This document shows, one piece after another, positions 1-9,523 of a stretch of 64,000 nucleotides of DNA. The position numbers and the translations under genes were made by a program. Source of the stretch: Atopobiaceae bacterium (lineage in GTDB: Bacteria; Actinomycetota; Coriobacteriia; Coriobacteriales; Atopobiaceae); the NCBI GenBank assembly GCA_017513965.1, contig JAFWMI010000093.1, positions 1 to 64,000 on the forward strand. The letters run 5' to 3'. Within the stretch, counting starts at the first letter, position 1, and every line of letters starts with the position of its first letter. The notes beneath the pieces were generated by a model. It was not told the DNA's origin, did not search any database, and saw only the letters and a list, made by a program, of their open reading frames with translations.

Positions 1-153
1 AGCCGCATCAGACATGGCTGGCGCTGCATCTTTCTGCGCTACGGTCAATCTATGGACGCACTCATCGACCTCACGCACTGGCTACCGTGCAGCAATCCGA
101 TAGACATTCTGCGCCAGATGGCTCACAGGGTAATAAGCCCTTTGATAGATTAA
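1..153 (+). CDS. C-terminal end of an unrecognised protein (partial)
   Basis: Frame 1 is open from the first base and stops with TAA at 151-153, giving about 50 residues of a protein whose start lies before the window. The tail is rich in aromatic and hydrophobic residues, with WRCIFLRYGQ near its beginning and HWLPCSNPIDILRQM in the middle. I do not recognise the family. The other frames are shorter, so this is the best reading, but such a short stretch could also be chance. Confidence 0.4.
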   Translation, partial: SRIRHGWRCIFLRYGQSMDALIDLTHWLPCSNPIDILRQMAHRVISPLID

Positions 154-191
154 GCTCGAAGGGATGATTCAACGACGACGTAGGGGGACTG

Positions 192-434
192 ATGAAGGCC
201 TTGTCAATCCAGGATGTTTTGGACGCACGTGCCGCAATTGCCGCTCGCGGTCTCGAATGCACGCTCCATTTGCATGATGCGTGTGGGAGGCAAACGCTGT
301 CTCTTGAGGTGGGCGAGCACGCTCCTCAAGAGACGCTGCAGCAGACAAGGGAACTCCTTACGGAGCACTTTGCCGCGCGCAACGTGTCCATTGAGTTCAA
401 CAAATACGATGGTACGGTGTTCTACGTGGTATAA
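192..434 (+). CDS. Small RDAC-like protein (80 aa)
   Basis: An 80-residue soluble protein preceded by a good ribosome binding site (AGGGGG five bases before the ATG). The centre reads LHLHDACGRQTLSLEV, which resembles the small RDAC family common in Coriobacteriia, named for an R/H-DAC motif followed by strand-forming residues; this link is from memory. There is no signal peptide or membrane segment. The function of that family is unknown to me. The gene stands alone: a repeat cluster follows and the next gene is on the other strand. Confidence 0.6.
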   Translation: MKALSIQDVLDARAAIAARGLECTLHLHDACGRQTLSLEVGEHAPQETLQQTRELLTEHFAARNVSIEFNKYDGTVFYVV

Positions 435-752
435 CGCTCATCCAAATACCAGGTGAGCAAGACCGTCATCGGGTGGTTCGCTGGTTTTGCGAACGCCGAG
501 GGTTGGTCTGCTGAGATTTGCAATGCCGAGGCTTTTTTCGCTGGAATATGCAATGTTGAGGTGATTAGACCCTCGGCGTTGCATATTCCAGCGAACTCAC
601 CCTCGGCGATGAAAAACCCGGCGAAGACACCCATCTTTGAGATGGACGGTTTTATACAAGACGATCACATATAAGATGCTGCGGGACGTGAGCGTTGCGT
701 AGGCTGTGCCCCCTCAGTCGTGTCCATTGTGCGCGTGTTAGGATGGGACATG
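435..752. repeat. Intergenic cluster of five ~24-bp repeats, three direct and two inverted
   Basis: This gene-free stretch holds five imperfect copies of a unit reading about TTCGCTGGnnTTTGCAAnGCC followed by GAGG. Copies at 477-502, 508-531 and 537-561 run forward; copies at 570-595 and 600-625 run in reverse. The inner pair makes a perfect 17-bp inverted repeat (TTCGCTGGAATATGCAA at 537-553, complement at 579-595) around a 25-base loop. Short open frames across it are products of the repeat. No gene is evident in 626-752. Confidence 0.75.
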
Positions 753-2099
753 CTATGGATGTGCTTCTTTCATTAGCCTTGTGGCTTGGTCTGCAAGGTA
801 GAGGGGGATATTGAGCATGTTGTCATCGAGACTCAGCCCCCTAAGCGATATGCGTACTCTAAGTGGTGTCTGGTTGCTGAACTTTCGCGTGTAATATCGC
901 AAGCTTATTGCCCGGACATTCTTACCAGACCTCACCTCGATGGGTGCTACCCAGTCTCCAAGCTGTACCAAGAAATCAACTTCATGCTTAGGCTTGTCAT
1001 TTATCCAGTACCTAGGGGCTATCTTGAGCTGTGGCCAAAGCGACTGAGCCACATAGTTCTCGGCAAAGCCTCCTTTGAATTGTGAGAACAGACCTACCGG
1101 TTTGCCAAAGAGAGATGCAGGCAAACCTGCCATGAGTCGTAGCACCCCAACATCAAGGCTGTAAAGCTTGAAGGCGGGTTCGTCGTCGAGCGAAGCTAAA
1201 GGAATGGAAGGGCCTTTGCTTCGTGTTATCTTGAGTGCAAGGCCTGCGTTTGATAGCCACTCAATTGCCGTCTCGTAATCTCGGGCCCTCGCACCATTGC
1301 GAACTTGGCCGTAAATAAACTTCTTGTTCTCTTGGGCAAGATGTATGGGAAGTGAGTTCCATACGTGTGACAGGCGAATGTAAAGATTTCTGCCCCCGTG
1401 TTTAGCAAAGTCGCGTTCGTATGAATCAAGGAGATCGCTGAGCACGACGTCCACATCGGCAAAGTTCTTGGTTTCTTGCCAACAACTGATTGCCTCGGGC
1501 ATTCCGCCAATAGCAAAATAGCGTTGCAATTCATCGGTTAGAAGCGAATCGACGACCTCTGGAATAGGGGTATCCACATGAATGCTCGTGATCCAATCTG
1601 CAAGTGCATTCAGTTCTACGGCGCGAAGATATTCCGTAAACGTCAAGGGATACATATTCATAAATGTGACCTTGCCCACCGGAAAGGAACCATCCTCATT
1701 TGCGAGCGCTACGCCAAGCAACGATCCGGCAGTGGCAACATGGTATTCTGGTGCCTCTTCGCAAAAGTGTTTGAGGCTTCGAATTGCTGCGGGACAATCT
1801 TGTATCTCGTCGAGTACCAAGAGAGTTGATTCCGGCCGAATGGGCATACCACTTGCTTGCGATAGATTGGCTGCCAACCTGTGCGGATCACTGGTAGTTT
1901 CGAAGAATTCAGCCCATTCACTTGGTGTATCGACACCTCGTTTTTCCAAGGAGAAGTACGCGAGGTTGTCATACGCCTGATGGCCAAATTCCTTAAGGGT
2001 CCACGTTTTCCCAACTTGTCGCGCGCCTTTGAGCATGAGTGGCTTGCGCCTCGAAGAATCCTTCCATGCCCACAATTCGTTGAGTATGCTTCTTTCCAT
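753..2099 (-). CDS. AAA family ATPase with DUF4143 domain
   Basis: A 448-residue protein of the archaeal-type ATPase family found widely in bacteria. Walker A is GARQVGKT at residues 25-32 and Walker B is LLVLDEIQ near residue 95, followed by a sensor-like TAGSLLGVAL. The C-terminal half matches DUF4143, with a restriction-endonuclease-like signature around HEVDFLVQLGDWVAPIEV. Length is normal for the family. It stands alone. The cellular role is not established; such proteins are often strain-variable and sometimes defence-related. A decayed relative lies at 20395-20667. Confidence 0.88.
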   Translation of the reverse strand: MERSILNELWAWKDSSRRKPLMLKGARQVGKTWTLKEFGHQAYDNLAYFSLEKRGVDTPSEWAEFFETTSDPHRLAANLSQASGMPIRPESTLLVLDEIQDCPAAIRSLKHFCEEAPEYHVATAGSLLGVALANEDGSFPVGKVTFMNMYPLTFTEYLRAVELNALADWITSIHVDTPIPEVVDSLLTDELQRYFAIGGMPEAISCWQETKNFADVDVVLSDLLDSYERDFAKHGGRNLYIRLSHVWNSLPIHLAQENKKFIYGQVRNGARARDYETAIEWLSNAGLALKITRSKGPSIPLASLDDEPAFKLYSLDVGVLRLMAGLPASLFGKPVGLFSQFKGGFAENYVAQSLWPQLKIAPRYWINDKPKHEVDFLVQLGDWVAPIEVRSGKNVRAISLRYYTRKFSNQTPLRVRISLRGLSLDDNMLNIPLYLADQATRLMKEAHP

Positions 2100-2338
2100 A
2101 TATCCCCCAAAAACTTCTAATTATGTGTAGATAATACACAAAGTAGGAATGGAAAACGTGCAACAATCACGCGATATACCATATATTGAGAATTGGGAGT
2201 GTCATAGTGGCGTTACGTCGATCCCCAGATGGGTATTGACGCGCGCGGTGGTAGAACATCTCTGTGCGGCTCGGAGTATACTCAGGTGACATGCTGTGGA
2301 ACCAGCGCTGTTCGCGTGCCAAAACAGGAGATGAGACT

Positions 2339-2944
2339 GTGGAAAAGAAACGTCAACTTCCCAAAATCACCTTCAACTCTCCCGTCGTTCTGAGCTTTGT
2401 CTTTATTTGCGTTGCCGTGCAAATCGCGAGCACGCTTACGGGCGGAGCGAGCACGCGTGCATTCTTTACGTCGCGCGTTGGCATGCCATTCAATCCACTG
2501 GTTATCTTTTGCTCCGTTTCTCACATATTTGGCCATGCGAGCTGGGAGCACCTTATTGGAAACATGAGCTACATCCTGCTCTTGGGACCTCTGCTCGAAG
2601 AGAAGTATGGCTCGGTGAGGCTCATTTGGATTATGCTCGCGAGCGCGCTTGCCGCAAGCATCGCAAACGGCGTACTCTTGCACGCCTCCGTTGTTGGAGC
2701 CAGTGGCGTTGTGTTCACGTTCATCCTCTTGTCTTCGATAACCGGCCTCAAGGAAGGCGAGTTGCCGCTTACCTTCGTGCTTGTGGCAGTGCTCTATCTT
2801 GGCCAGCAAGTGTATGGCGCGCTGTTTGTGCGAGACAACATTAGCTATCTTGGCCACATCGCCGGCGGAGTTGTTGGCTCCATTGTTGGGTTCCTGTTGC
2901 CCGTGAAAGAGAACACTACGACGTCTGGTTATGGACTGATGTAG
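2339..2944 (+). CDS. Rhomboid family intramembrane serine protease
   Basis: A polytopic membrane protein that should cleave transmembrane substrates within the bilayer. Numbered from the GTG start, the HxxxxH...N helix is HASWEHLIGN near residue 66, the catalytic serine is in GASG near residue 122 and the catalytic histidine is in GHIAGG near residue 173. I chose GTG at 2339 because AGGAG lies eight bases before it; the frame stays open upstream to an ATG at 2291 and further to 2264, which would add 16 to 25 residues lacking any rhomboid feature. It runs with no clear operon partner. Confidence 0.88.
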   Translation: MEKKRQLPKITFNSPVVLSFVFICVAVQIASTLTGGASTRAFFTSRVGMPFNPLVIFCSVSHIFGHASWEHLIGNMSYILLLGPLLEEKYGSVRLIWIMLASALAASIANGVLLHASVVGASGVVFTFILLSSITGLKEGELPLTFVLVAVLYLGQQVYGALFVRDNISYLGHIAGGVVGSIVGFLLPVKENTTTSGYGLM

Positions 2945-2994
2945 TCCTTAGCGATTGGCAGCGCGCGTTCGGTCTGATAGCAAGAGACATCCGC

Positions 2995-3669
2995 CTAGAA
3001 GCCGAAGCGGTCGTGAGCATGCATGCGCGTTGCCGCGAATCGGAGCGCGGCTATTAATGCGGATGCGAGGAGAACGAGCACCACGACCCATAGGGCCGTC
3101 TGCCAAATGGGCATCCTCCACACCAGGAGGAACGGGTAGGGTCCTTCGAAGATGAGCAGATAGTTGCAGGTGTAGGCCACGACGGCATACGTGAGCGTAG
3201 GCACGAGGGCAAGGATGCACTCACGCAGTTGGGGCACAGGGTCGCACTCGAAGAGCAGGTAGCTCGCAATGGTGAGGAGTGGTCCCAGTAGGTGCGTGAC
3301 TGGCGTGACGCCCGTGAGGAAAAGACGGTAGAAGCCATTCTCGCCGGTCGTGTTTATCATGGGTGCAAGTACGAAGACGACCACCACAAACGTCATGAGT
3401 TGGCTCGCGCAGGCACAGAACTTGAGTCGATGCGCGCGTACGGGGTCAATCCGTCCCGCGCATGCAGCCAAGCACACGACACCGGAGATGGCTGCCAGCA
3501 GGTTGGAGCACTGCGTGTAGTACTGGAACATGGAGAGGTCCGAGTAGAGATAGCGCGTTATGAGTGCCCACACCTCAAACGCTACGAGTAGCAGGTTGAG
3601 GACAACATCGGCACGCTGTGCCGTGCCATGTCTACGTTCCGCATGCACCCTGTCTTTGTCGTGCACCAT
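2995..3669 (-). CDS. Pr6Pr-type membrane protein
   Basis: A 224-residue integral membrane protein with about six hydrophobic segments. It resembles the Pr6Pr (FAR-17a/AIG1-like) family of actinobacteria and other bacteria: an early TRYLYSDLSMFQYYTQCSN segment, a central LTGVTPVTHLLGPLL segment and a late TYAVVAYTCNYLLIFEGPYP segment. The start is supported by GGAGGT six bases before the ATG. Its biochemical role is not known. It is convergent with the rhomboid gene with about 50 bases between them. Confidence 0.8.
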   Translation of the reverse strand: MVHDKDRVHAERRHGTAQRADVVLNLLLVAFEVWALITRYLYSDLSMFQYYTQCSNLLAAISGVVCLAACAGRIDPVRAHRLKFCACASQLMTFVVVVFVLAPMINTTGENGFYRLFLTGVTPVTHLLGPLLTIASYLLFECDPVPQLRECILALVPTLTYAVVAYTCNYLLIFEGPYPFLLVWRMPIWQTALWVVVLVLLASALIAALRFAATRMHAHDRFGF

Positions 3670-3926
3670 CCGCGACCTCCGCTGTTGGTTTATCCGAGAC
3701 TAGCATTGGCAGCAGGGGGAATGCAACATACGTACCTGGGCGTCGTCCCAGTTCGTATTGGCTGTCGAGAGGGGAACGCGAACGGCCTCCAACGCCGCAG
3801 ACGTTACAATGGGGTGGATATGCTGCGGAGGGAAGGTGGTGTCCGCCACGGGTAACGGGTCAACGCGTGCACATGCGCTACCCGCAGTTGTGGCAGAGAT
3901 ACATTAGCTGAGACTGGGAGGACGCA

Positions 3927-5102
3927 TTGGCCATTTTGCAGGAACAGGCAGCTGAGCTTGCCGATCTTTTGCCCGACGACATGCGGTGCGACAATGCACG
4001 CGAGCGTCTCCTGTGTCTGTTGTACATGCTCCTCTGTCTTACCGACGAAAACCACGTGCTCTCGAACGCAGACCTGCGTGCGGTGTTTCGTGCGCGGTTT
4101 GGTGACGATCGCGTACCATCCGAGAACACGCTGGCCGCGGACTTGCGGGCAATTGGGCACAGCGAGTACTTGGGCATCGGATTGCACGTTACTCCCTCGG
4201 GTGTCTGGTGCGAGCGAACGCAGCTTACGCCTGCCAAGGTTCGCCTGCTTCTAAACGCCGTGCAGTCCTCGCGTACGCTCACCACATCACAGAGCTATGA
4301 GTTGCAAGAAGACCTCATCAACTTGGTGAGCAGACACCAAGAGGATGGCCTTATGGCTGAGGTTCATGTGGACCAGCGCGTACACAAGGAGGCACAACGC
4401 GTGCTCGCGACCATCGACGTGGTGGCAGAGGCCATGCGCGCGGGGCGCAAGATTGAGTTTGAATACACCTATTCCGACTTCCGTGGCAGGCCTCATGCGC
4501 TGGAAGGTGACCAAGGAGGTACGTTGCGCTGCGAGACCCCTGTTGCGCTCTATTACTCGGAGGGCAACTACTATGTGGAGACATACTCTGCCAATCCGTG
4601 GCGACATGGCATAGAGCTTCTTGTGAGCCGAGCGGACCGTATGGTGGGAACTTGCGTCTCTGAGGAGCTGGCAGACAAAAACCGAACGGTGAGCGATGCC
4701 CGGCGTAGCGCACGAAAGCGCATGGAGAGCGAGTTTGAGATGGTGGGCGGACCGCTGCGCAACGTGTTCTTGCGCGTGCGTGCCGATGCGACCAATGGGT
4801 TTTTTGACCGCTTTGGGTATGGAGCGAAGTTTGGCCAGTTTGAAGGCACGCTGGGAGAGCCCGATGCGACGGGGCTCACGCTTGTGCGTGTGGCGCAGGC
4901 GTTTACCTTCTACAGGTGGCTCTCGTCATTGGGAGACGGCATGGTAATCGTTGAGCCACCTGCCGAGATCGGGCTGCGATCTGGTCCGTGGGCAAACAAG
5001 CTCAAAGGCGTGAGTCGGGACGAGCTCATGGAGGACTATGTGAGCATGCGCGAGGGTTTCTTGGCATATTTGGATCGTGCCCGCGCACCGTATGTGTCCT
5101 AA
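3927..5102 (+). CDS. WYL domain transcriptional regulator
   Basis: A 391-residue soluble protein with an N-terminal winged-helix-like region (residues 20-90), a WYL domain in the middle (around EFEYTYSDFRGRPHALEGD to ETPVALYYSEGNYYVETYS, residues 170-230) and a WCX-like C-terminal extension. WYL proteins bind DNA and often sense nucleic-acid or small-molecule ligands. It begins with TTG at 3927, supported by GGGAGG seven bases upstream. The gene is alone between divergent and unrelated neighbours, so its target cannot be inferred from context. Confidence 0.87.
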   Translation: MAILQEQAAELADLLPDDMRCDNARERLLCLLYMLLCLTDENHVLSNADLRAVFRARFGDDRVPSENTLAADLRAIGHSEYLGIGLHVTPSGVWCERTQLTPAKVRLLLNAVQSSRTLTTSQSYELQEDLINLVSRHQEDGLMAEVHVDQRVHKEAQRVLATIDVVAEAMRAGRKIEFEYTYSDFRGRPHALEGDQGGTLRCETPVALYYSEGNYYVETYSANPWRHGIELLVSRADRMVGTCVSEELADKNRTVSDARRSARKRMESEFEMVGGPLRNVFLRVRADATNGFFDRFGYGAKFGQFEGTLGEPDATGLTLVRVAQAFTFYRWLSSLGDGMVIVEPPAEIGLRSGPWANKLKGVSRDELMEDYVSMREGFLAYLDRARAPYVS

Positions 5103-5269
5103 TAAGGAGGGAAACGATAGGCGTTGTTCGCTTGTCGCAGAGTCGCATGGAAGGGCTATGCACAACTCGTTCTCTTACTTGTCGATAACCAATCACAGCA
5201 GCTTGAGTCGTCTTGAGCAGCGTATTTGATAGAATGACAACATCGTTGGAACGACGCAATGGAGTCCAT

Positions 5270-6868
5270 ATGGCAACTCATATCAAAAATGGGCAGGAGT
5301 CAAACGGCAAGCCCACCGATGGTGCCAATGTAAAGAACATCGATCACGTTGAACGTGCCGTTGACCGTGCGTTTACCACGGGCAAGGTTGATCGTGCCGC
5401 AATAACGCGAAAGGCTCAGCTCGATGCCGCGGAGGCCGTTGCCATGGCAGGTGTCGCCATGGAGTCCGACGAGGCTGCGGATGAGGCGGCTCGTCTTACG
5501 GTGATTGCAGCCGGCATGGGAAACAAAGAGAAGGCCAAGGCTGCACGTGAGCGCGAGCGCATCGCTCGCAACCAGGCGAAGGCGGACCATCGGGCAGCCA
5601 CAAAGTCGGCCAAACAGGCCTATGACGCCATCAAGTTTAGCGACCCGAGCAAGCTTGGCTTCATGCGATGGGTCCAGGTACTGTTCCTGCTTCACATTGT
5701 GGGCACGCTCGCCACGCTCATCCTTACTTCGCGTGATACGGTGGTATATAACACGGTAAGCATTATCGACTGGTTTATGGTGGTGCTCGAGGGCGTTGCA
5801 TTCTACTTCTTCGTGAACCGTATGAAGCTGGGACGTCCCCTCGTTATGGCCATAGCCGCCTTGGGAATAGCGGCCGGTATTATAAGGTCCGTCATCAAGG
5901 GCGAATTCACCATTTTTAGTATGATTTTTGACAATGCGTACTATCTCTTCCTCTTGCTGTACTTTGCGTTCTCCGATCGCGTGAAGTCGGTTTTGGTAAA
6001 CGACCTGTCTTCCGAGCATGGCATTGGAAAGCAGGACGACTTTGTAATCGTGCGGAGTGGTTGGCCGTTCTATCGCAACTTGGGAATCTACTTCGTGATC
6101 TTCTCCGTCTTGGGCCATTGGATGGAAGCTGCCATGTGTCAGCTCATCCGTCTTGGCTTGGTAAAGGGCGAATACGACCCCAGCAACACCATGCTTTGGC
6201 GCGACTGGCTTTACCCTTACCCCATGGAGGGCGCCGCCGTCGTGCTCATTGCGCTGCTGCTCTACCCGCTTTACTTATGGCTCAAGAAGAAGTTTGACAA
6301 CCAGATCGTGGCACATGTCATAAGCTTTGTGGCCAACGCCTTCACGTGCACGGTCATTGAGTTCATTGGCGGCATACTCTTTAACGCGCAACACCAGAAT
6401 TGGGATTACTCCGACATGCCCTTTAACTTTATGGGCCAAGTGTGTTTGCAGAACACGCTGGCGTTTGGCGTGGCGGCCTCACTCATCGCTTGGTATGCCT
6501 ATCCCGCGCTTGAGCGCGCCATAGCGCGCGTGAAGCCAGGCATCATGAACATCGTGTTTATAGTGGTAATCGTAATTGGCGGCATCTTGTTCTCGCTCTA
6601 TGCCATCGCTCCTCCCGATGGCATAGACTTGGGCGCAGAGAAGCGCGAGGAGATAGCGCAGGATGCAGCGAATCAAGATGAGAGCATAAAGAACCGAAAA
6701 GAAGCTTCCACGAGCATTGAATTTGCGAATGGCTTTGTGGACAACGCACAGGATTCTCTTGAAGGAGATGCGACCCTCTCTGAGGAGGAGCGCAAGGAGG
6801 TGGAGGAGTACCTATCCAACGCACAGAGCGAGCTGGACCGAGCTAGGGAGCTTCTTGAGAAAGAGTGA
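5270..6868 (+). CDS. Putative ABC transporter permease (CmpB-type) with charged N- and C-terminal extensions
   Basis: A membrane protein of 532 residues. Residues 1-130 are Ala/Lys/Glu-rich and probably helical. Hydrophobic segments begin at FMRWVQVLFLLHIVGTLATL. The part from about residue 275 to 430 (GWPFYRNLGIYFVIFSVLGH onward, with WLYPYPMEG and CTVIEFIGGILFN) matches the putative ABC-type permease family PF06541. The last 70 residues form a charged coiled-coil-like tail. The start at 5270 has GGAG five bases upstream; the frame extends to 5213 without a better site. No ATPase gene is adjacent, so transport activity is unproven. Confidence 0.8.
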   Translation: MATHIKNGQESNGKPTDGANVKNIDHVERAVDRAFTTGKVDRAAITRKAQLDAAEAVAMAGVAMESDEAADEAARLTVIAAGMGNKEKAKAARERERIARNQAKADHRAATKSAKQAYDAIKFSDPSKLGFMRWVQVLFLLHIVGTLATLILTSRDTVVYNTVSIIDWFMVVLEGVAFYFFVNRMKLGRPLVMAIAALGIAAGIIRSVIKGEFTIFSMIFDNAYYLFLLLYFAFSDRVKSVLVNDLSSEHGIGKQDDFVIVRSGWPFYRNLGIYFVIFSVLGHWMEAAMCQLIRLGLVKGEYDPSNTMLWRDWLYPYPMEGAAVVLIALLLYPLYLWLKKKFDNQIVAHVISFVANAFTCTVIEFIGGILFNAQHQNWDYSDMPFNFMGQVCLQNTLAFGVAASLIAWYAYPALERAIARVKPGIMNIVFIVVIVIGGILFSLYAIAPPDGIDLGAEKREEIAQDAANQDESIKNRKEASTSIEFANGFVDNAQDSLEGDATLSEEERKEVEEYLSNAQSELDRARELLEKE

Positions 6869-6896
6869 TACGCCCTCGTCTCCTTAAGGACGGCGC

Positions 6897-6970
6897 GTAA
6901 CCATAAAGGGACAGTCCCCGAATGGTTGATGCACGAATTAACCATTCGGGGTCTGTCCCTCTTTGGTTAC
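6897..6970. repeat. GGGACnGTCCC palindrome (REP-like)
   Basis: A near-perfect inverted repeat of about 74 bases. Arms starting GTAACCATAAAGGGACAG and continuing with CCCCGAATGGTT pair with their complement around a short loop. It lies 28 bases after the stop of the upstream membrane-protein gene and could act as a transcription terminator. It is the longest member of a family seen at several gene ends here (12101, 37430, 46555, 48428, 50377, 57200). Confidence 0.8.
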
Positions 6971-7054
6971 CAAAAGGTACGGACCGTCAATGCGTGTTGA
7001 ACGATTGGCATAAACACGCGATAATATATACAGGGGCGAAGAGAGGCGTGCCTT

Positions 7055-8977
7055 GTGGAGTGGTTAAGCGAGTACAACTACGACTATGCGTTGGCGTCAA
7101 TACCAATCCAATTGGTATTGATTGCCTTCTACTGCTCGCGGAGAAACCTACCCATTCGGCAAAGCCGAAGCTTCCTTTGGGTCATGCTCATCAATCTGGT
7201 GATGACGACTTCTGACATCGTTTCGTGCGAGATGAACGAGGTCTGGACGAGCTTTCCTCTGTGGCTCATGTATGCGGTCAACATGGTATACTTCCTCGCC
7301 TTTGTGTTGAGAGGCTGGGCGCTCTTTGACTACACGGCCGAGGCGTGCAACAGCTATCGCGTGTTTGACCGCCGTGTAAACTATGTTCTGTGGGTTCCTG
7401 CGTTCGTCCTGTGCGGCATTATTCTATCGACTCCTTGGACGGCAACCATCTTTCACTTCGCGCCCGTAGAGGGGTATTACAACTGTGGTCTGTACCAACT
7501 CATCTACTTCAACACGTATTTCTACATCGCTGTGTCGTTAGTGTTCGTAGTTGCATGCTGGGGTCGTACAGACCTGCGTATGAGCCTGAGCATGCTTGCA
7601 TACAACGCCATTCTCATAGCGGGTATTAGATTGCGCAGTCTGTTTATAAACACGCTCGTAACGAGCTACTTTAGCATCCTAGCCATTCTCGTCATCTATC
7701 TGTCCGCGCAGAATCCCGATCTGTTTCGCGACAAGCGCATAGGCGTGTTCAACCAAGACGCATTTGACGAGATCGTTTTGGAATACCTCTACAAGAGGCG
7801 TCCGTTCCACTGCGTGATTATTACCATTCCCAACTATGGCGCTGCGCGGGCACTTTATGGGCACAAGCAGACCATTCGTTGCCTAGAGCTTATTGGTGAG
7901 TGGATTGAACGCGAGTATTCGAGTTACTACGTGTTTACGTGTGGTGGTGGCGACTTTGTCCTGCTGCGAAGTGGGCGTACGGACGAGGTGACAAACACCT
8001 GCGTGCAGGGGATCAAGACACGTTTTGCCCGTCCATGGAAGAGCATCGATACGGAGGTGGCGCTGGCTGTCTCGGTAATCTGCCTACCGTACGATGTGAT
8101 ACCCGAGAGCATTACCGAGGTGGATGACCTCATACGGTATGCCATTGACCACTGCCAATATCAGGGCAAAGATGAGTACGCAATAATCTCGGATGACATG
8201 ATGAGCAAGATGCTGCGTCGCAAGGCGGTAGAGCACGCCATTGGTAAAGCGCTCGCCGAGCGTCGTTTTGAGGTGTATATGCAGCCAATATATGGCATTG
8301 CCGAGAGGCGTATTGTGGGTGCCGAGGCGCTGGCAAGACTTACGGACGACGAGCTGGGACCCATTCCGCCCGATGAGTTTATTGGCGTCGCCGAACAAAC
8401 GGGCGACATCATGGAGTTGGGTAGGCAGGTGTTTGATCGCGCCTGCGCGTTCTTGGAGGAAAACAACGTGGGCGACTTGGGGATTCGCAAGATAAACGTG
8501 AATCTGTCGCCGGCTCAGTGCCTCAACAATCAGCTGGCAACGGAATTTGCCCAGATTGCGCACAGCCACGGTGTCCCCCTGAGTATGATAGACCTTGAGG
8601 TTACCGAGAGTGCTGCCGAGGACCTAACCAGCATTCGCGAGCAGATGGATGGTCTGCTTGCAGCGGGTACGGAATTTGCTCTTGACGACTTTGGTACGGG
8701 GACATCAAATATCACCCGGCTCTTGAGTTTGCCCTTGCATGTGGTGAAGCTCGACATGACGGTTGTGTGGTCGTACTTTAGGGGTGATTCCACGCTGCTT
8801 CCCGACCTTATCAACATGTTTCGCAACGTGAACATGAAGGTGGTCGTTGAGGGCATAGAGACCGAGGAGATGCACCGCGCAGTGGAGGAAATGGGCTGTG
8901 ACTATGAGCAAGGCTACTACTACTCGCGTCCCTTGCCTCCTCAGGAGTTCGTGCGTTACATGCGTGGGCTTTCGTAA
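7055..8977 (+). CDS. Membrane-bound cyclic-di-GMP phosphodiesterase (degenerate GGDEF plus EAL)
   Basis: A 640-residue protein that should hydrolyse cyclic-di-GMP. Residues 1-220 contain about seven membrane helices, probably a sensor. Residues 225-390 are GGDEF-like but the signature is CGGGDF, so cyclase activity is unlikely. Residues 395-640 are an EAL domain with a full active-site set: QPIYGI, GAEALAR, the Asn of NVNLSP, EVTES, DDFGTG, KLDM, EGIE and EQGYYYSRP. It starts with GTG, with GAGAGG eight bases upstream. It stands alone; a second EAL protein lies at 34259-36163. Confidence 0.9.
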   Translation: MEWLSEYNYDYALASIPIQLVLIAFYCSRRNLPIRQSRSFLWVMLINLVMTTSDIVSCEMNEVWTSFPLWLMYAVNMVYFLAFVLRGWALFDYTAEACNSYRVFDRRVNYVLWVPAFVLCGIILSTPWTATIFHFAPVEGYYNCGLYQLIYFNTYFYIAVSLVFVVACWGRTDLRMSLSMLAYNAILIAGIRLRSLFINTLVTSYFSILAILVIYLSAQNPDLFRDKRIGVFNQDAFDEIVLEYLYKRRPFHCVIITIPNYGAARALYGHKQTIRCLELIGEWIEREYSSYYVFTCGGGDFVLLRSGRTDEVTNTCVQGIKTRFARPWKSIDTEVALAVSVICLPYDVIPESITEVDDLIRYAIDHCQYQGKDEYAIISDDMMSKMLRRKAVEHAIGKALAERRFEVYMQPIYGIAERRIVGAEALARLTDDELGPIPPDEFIGVAEQTGDIMELGRQVFDRACAFLEENNVGDLGIRKINVNLSPAQCLNNQLATEFAQIAHSHGVPLSMIDLEVTESAAEDLTSIREQMDGLLAAGTEFALDDFGTGTSNITRLLSLPLHVVKLDMTVVWSYFRGDSTLLPDLINMFRNVNMKVVVEGIETEEMHRAVEEMGCDYEQGYYYSRPLPPQEFVRYMRGLS

Positions 8978-9058
8978 AAACTTCCTTGAGATTCCTTGAC
9001 GCTTGCCCTTGCTGTGAGAAGGCGAGGGTTACCATAGTGGAGAGGGAAGGGGTGGAGC

Positions 9059-9472
9059 ATGGCGAGCGACTTGGTGAGATTCTCGGTGGCAATTCCAGAA
9101 TGCCTGCTGGACGACTTTGACGCCTACGCAGCGCGGCGGGGTACGTCGACCAATCGATCGGAGGCGATACGGGACCTCATGCGCGAGAAACTCGTTGAGG
9201 AAGTCGTTGCAGACCCAGATGCCGAGGTTGTGGGGTCAATCACCATGGTGTACGACCATCACACACCGGATCTGTCGCATAAGCTGGATAACATCCAGCA
9301 TCATCATCTTGCGCAGGTGGTCTCTACCATGCACGTGCACCTCGATCACCATAATTGTTTGGAGATTCTTGCCGTGCGTGGAACGCACGCGACTGTTCGT
9401 GAGCTTGCAGACTGCCTTTTGGGTACAAAAGGAGTACGGCATGGCAAGCTGGTGTGCACCACAATTGCGTGA
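9059..9472 (+). CDS. nikR: Nickel-responsive transcriptional regulator NikR
   Basis: A full-length 137-residue NikR. The N-terminal ribbon-helix-helix DNA-binding part covers residues 1-50, followed by the ACT-like nickel-binding domain. His81, His92, His94 and Cys100 line up with the four high-affinity nickel ligands of E. coli NikR (His76, His87, His89, Cys95). NikR normally represses nickel uptake when nickel is plentiful. No nickel transporter is next to it; an AIM24 protein and a lipoprotein follow directly. A second copy lacking its first codons is at 19110-19511. Confidence 0.93.
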   Translation: MASDLVRFSVAIPECLLDDFDAYAARRGTSTNRSEAIRDLMREKLVEEVVADPDAEVVGSITMVYDHHTPDLSHKLDNIQHHHLAQVVSTMHVHLDHHNCLEILAVRGTHATVRELADCLLGTKGVRHGKLVCTTIA

Positions 9473-9523
9473 GTGGTTGTGGCATGCGGAAACGAAACTT
9501 TGGCAGCGGCGAAAGGTGGCAAC

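Noticed and set aside
477-625. Possible CRISPR-like repeat array
   Set aside because: Units are imperfect, in both orientations and separated by as few as 5-10 bases; no cas gene is near.
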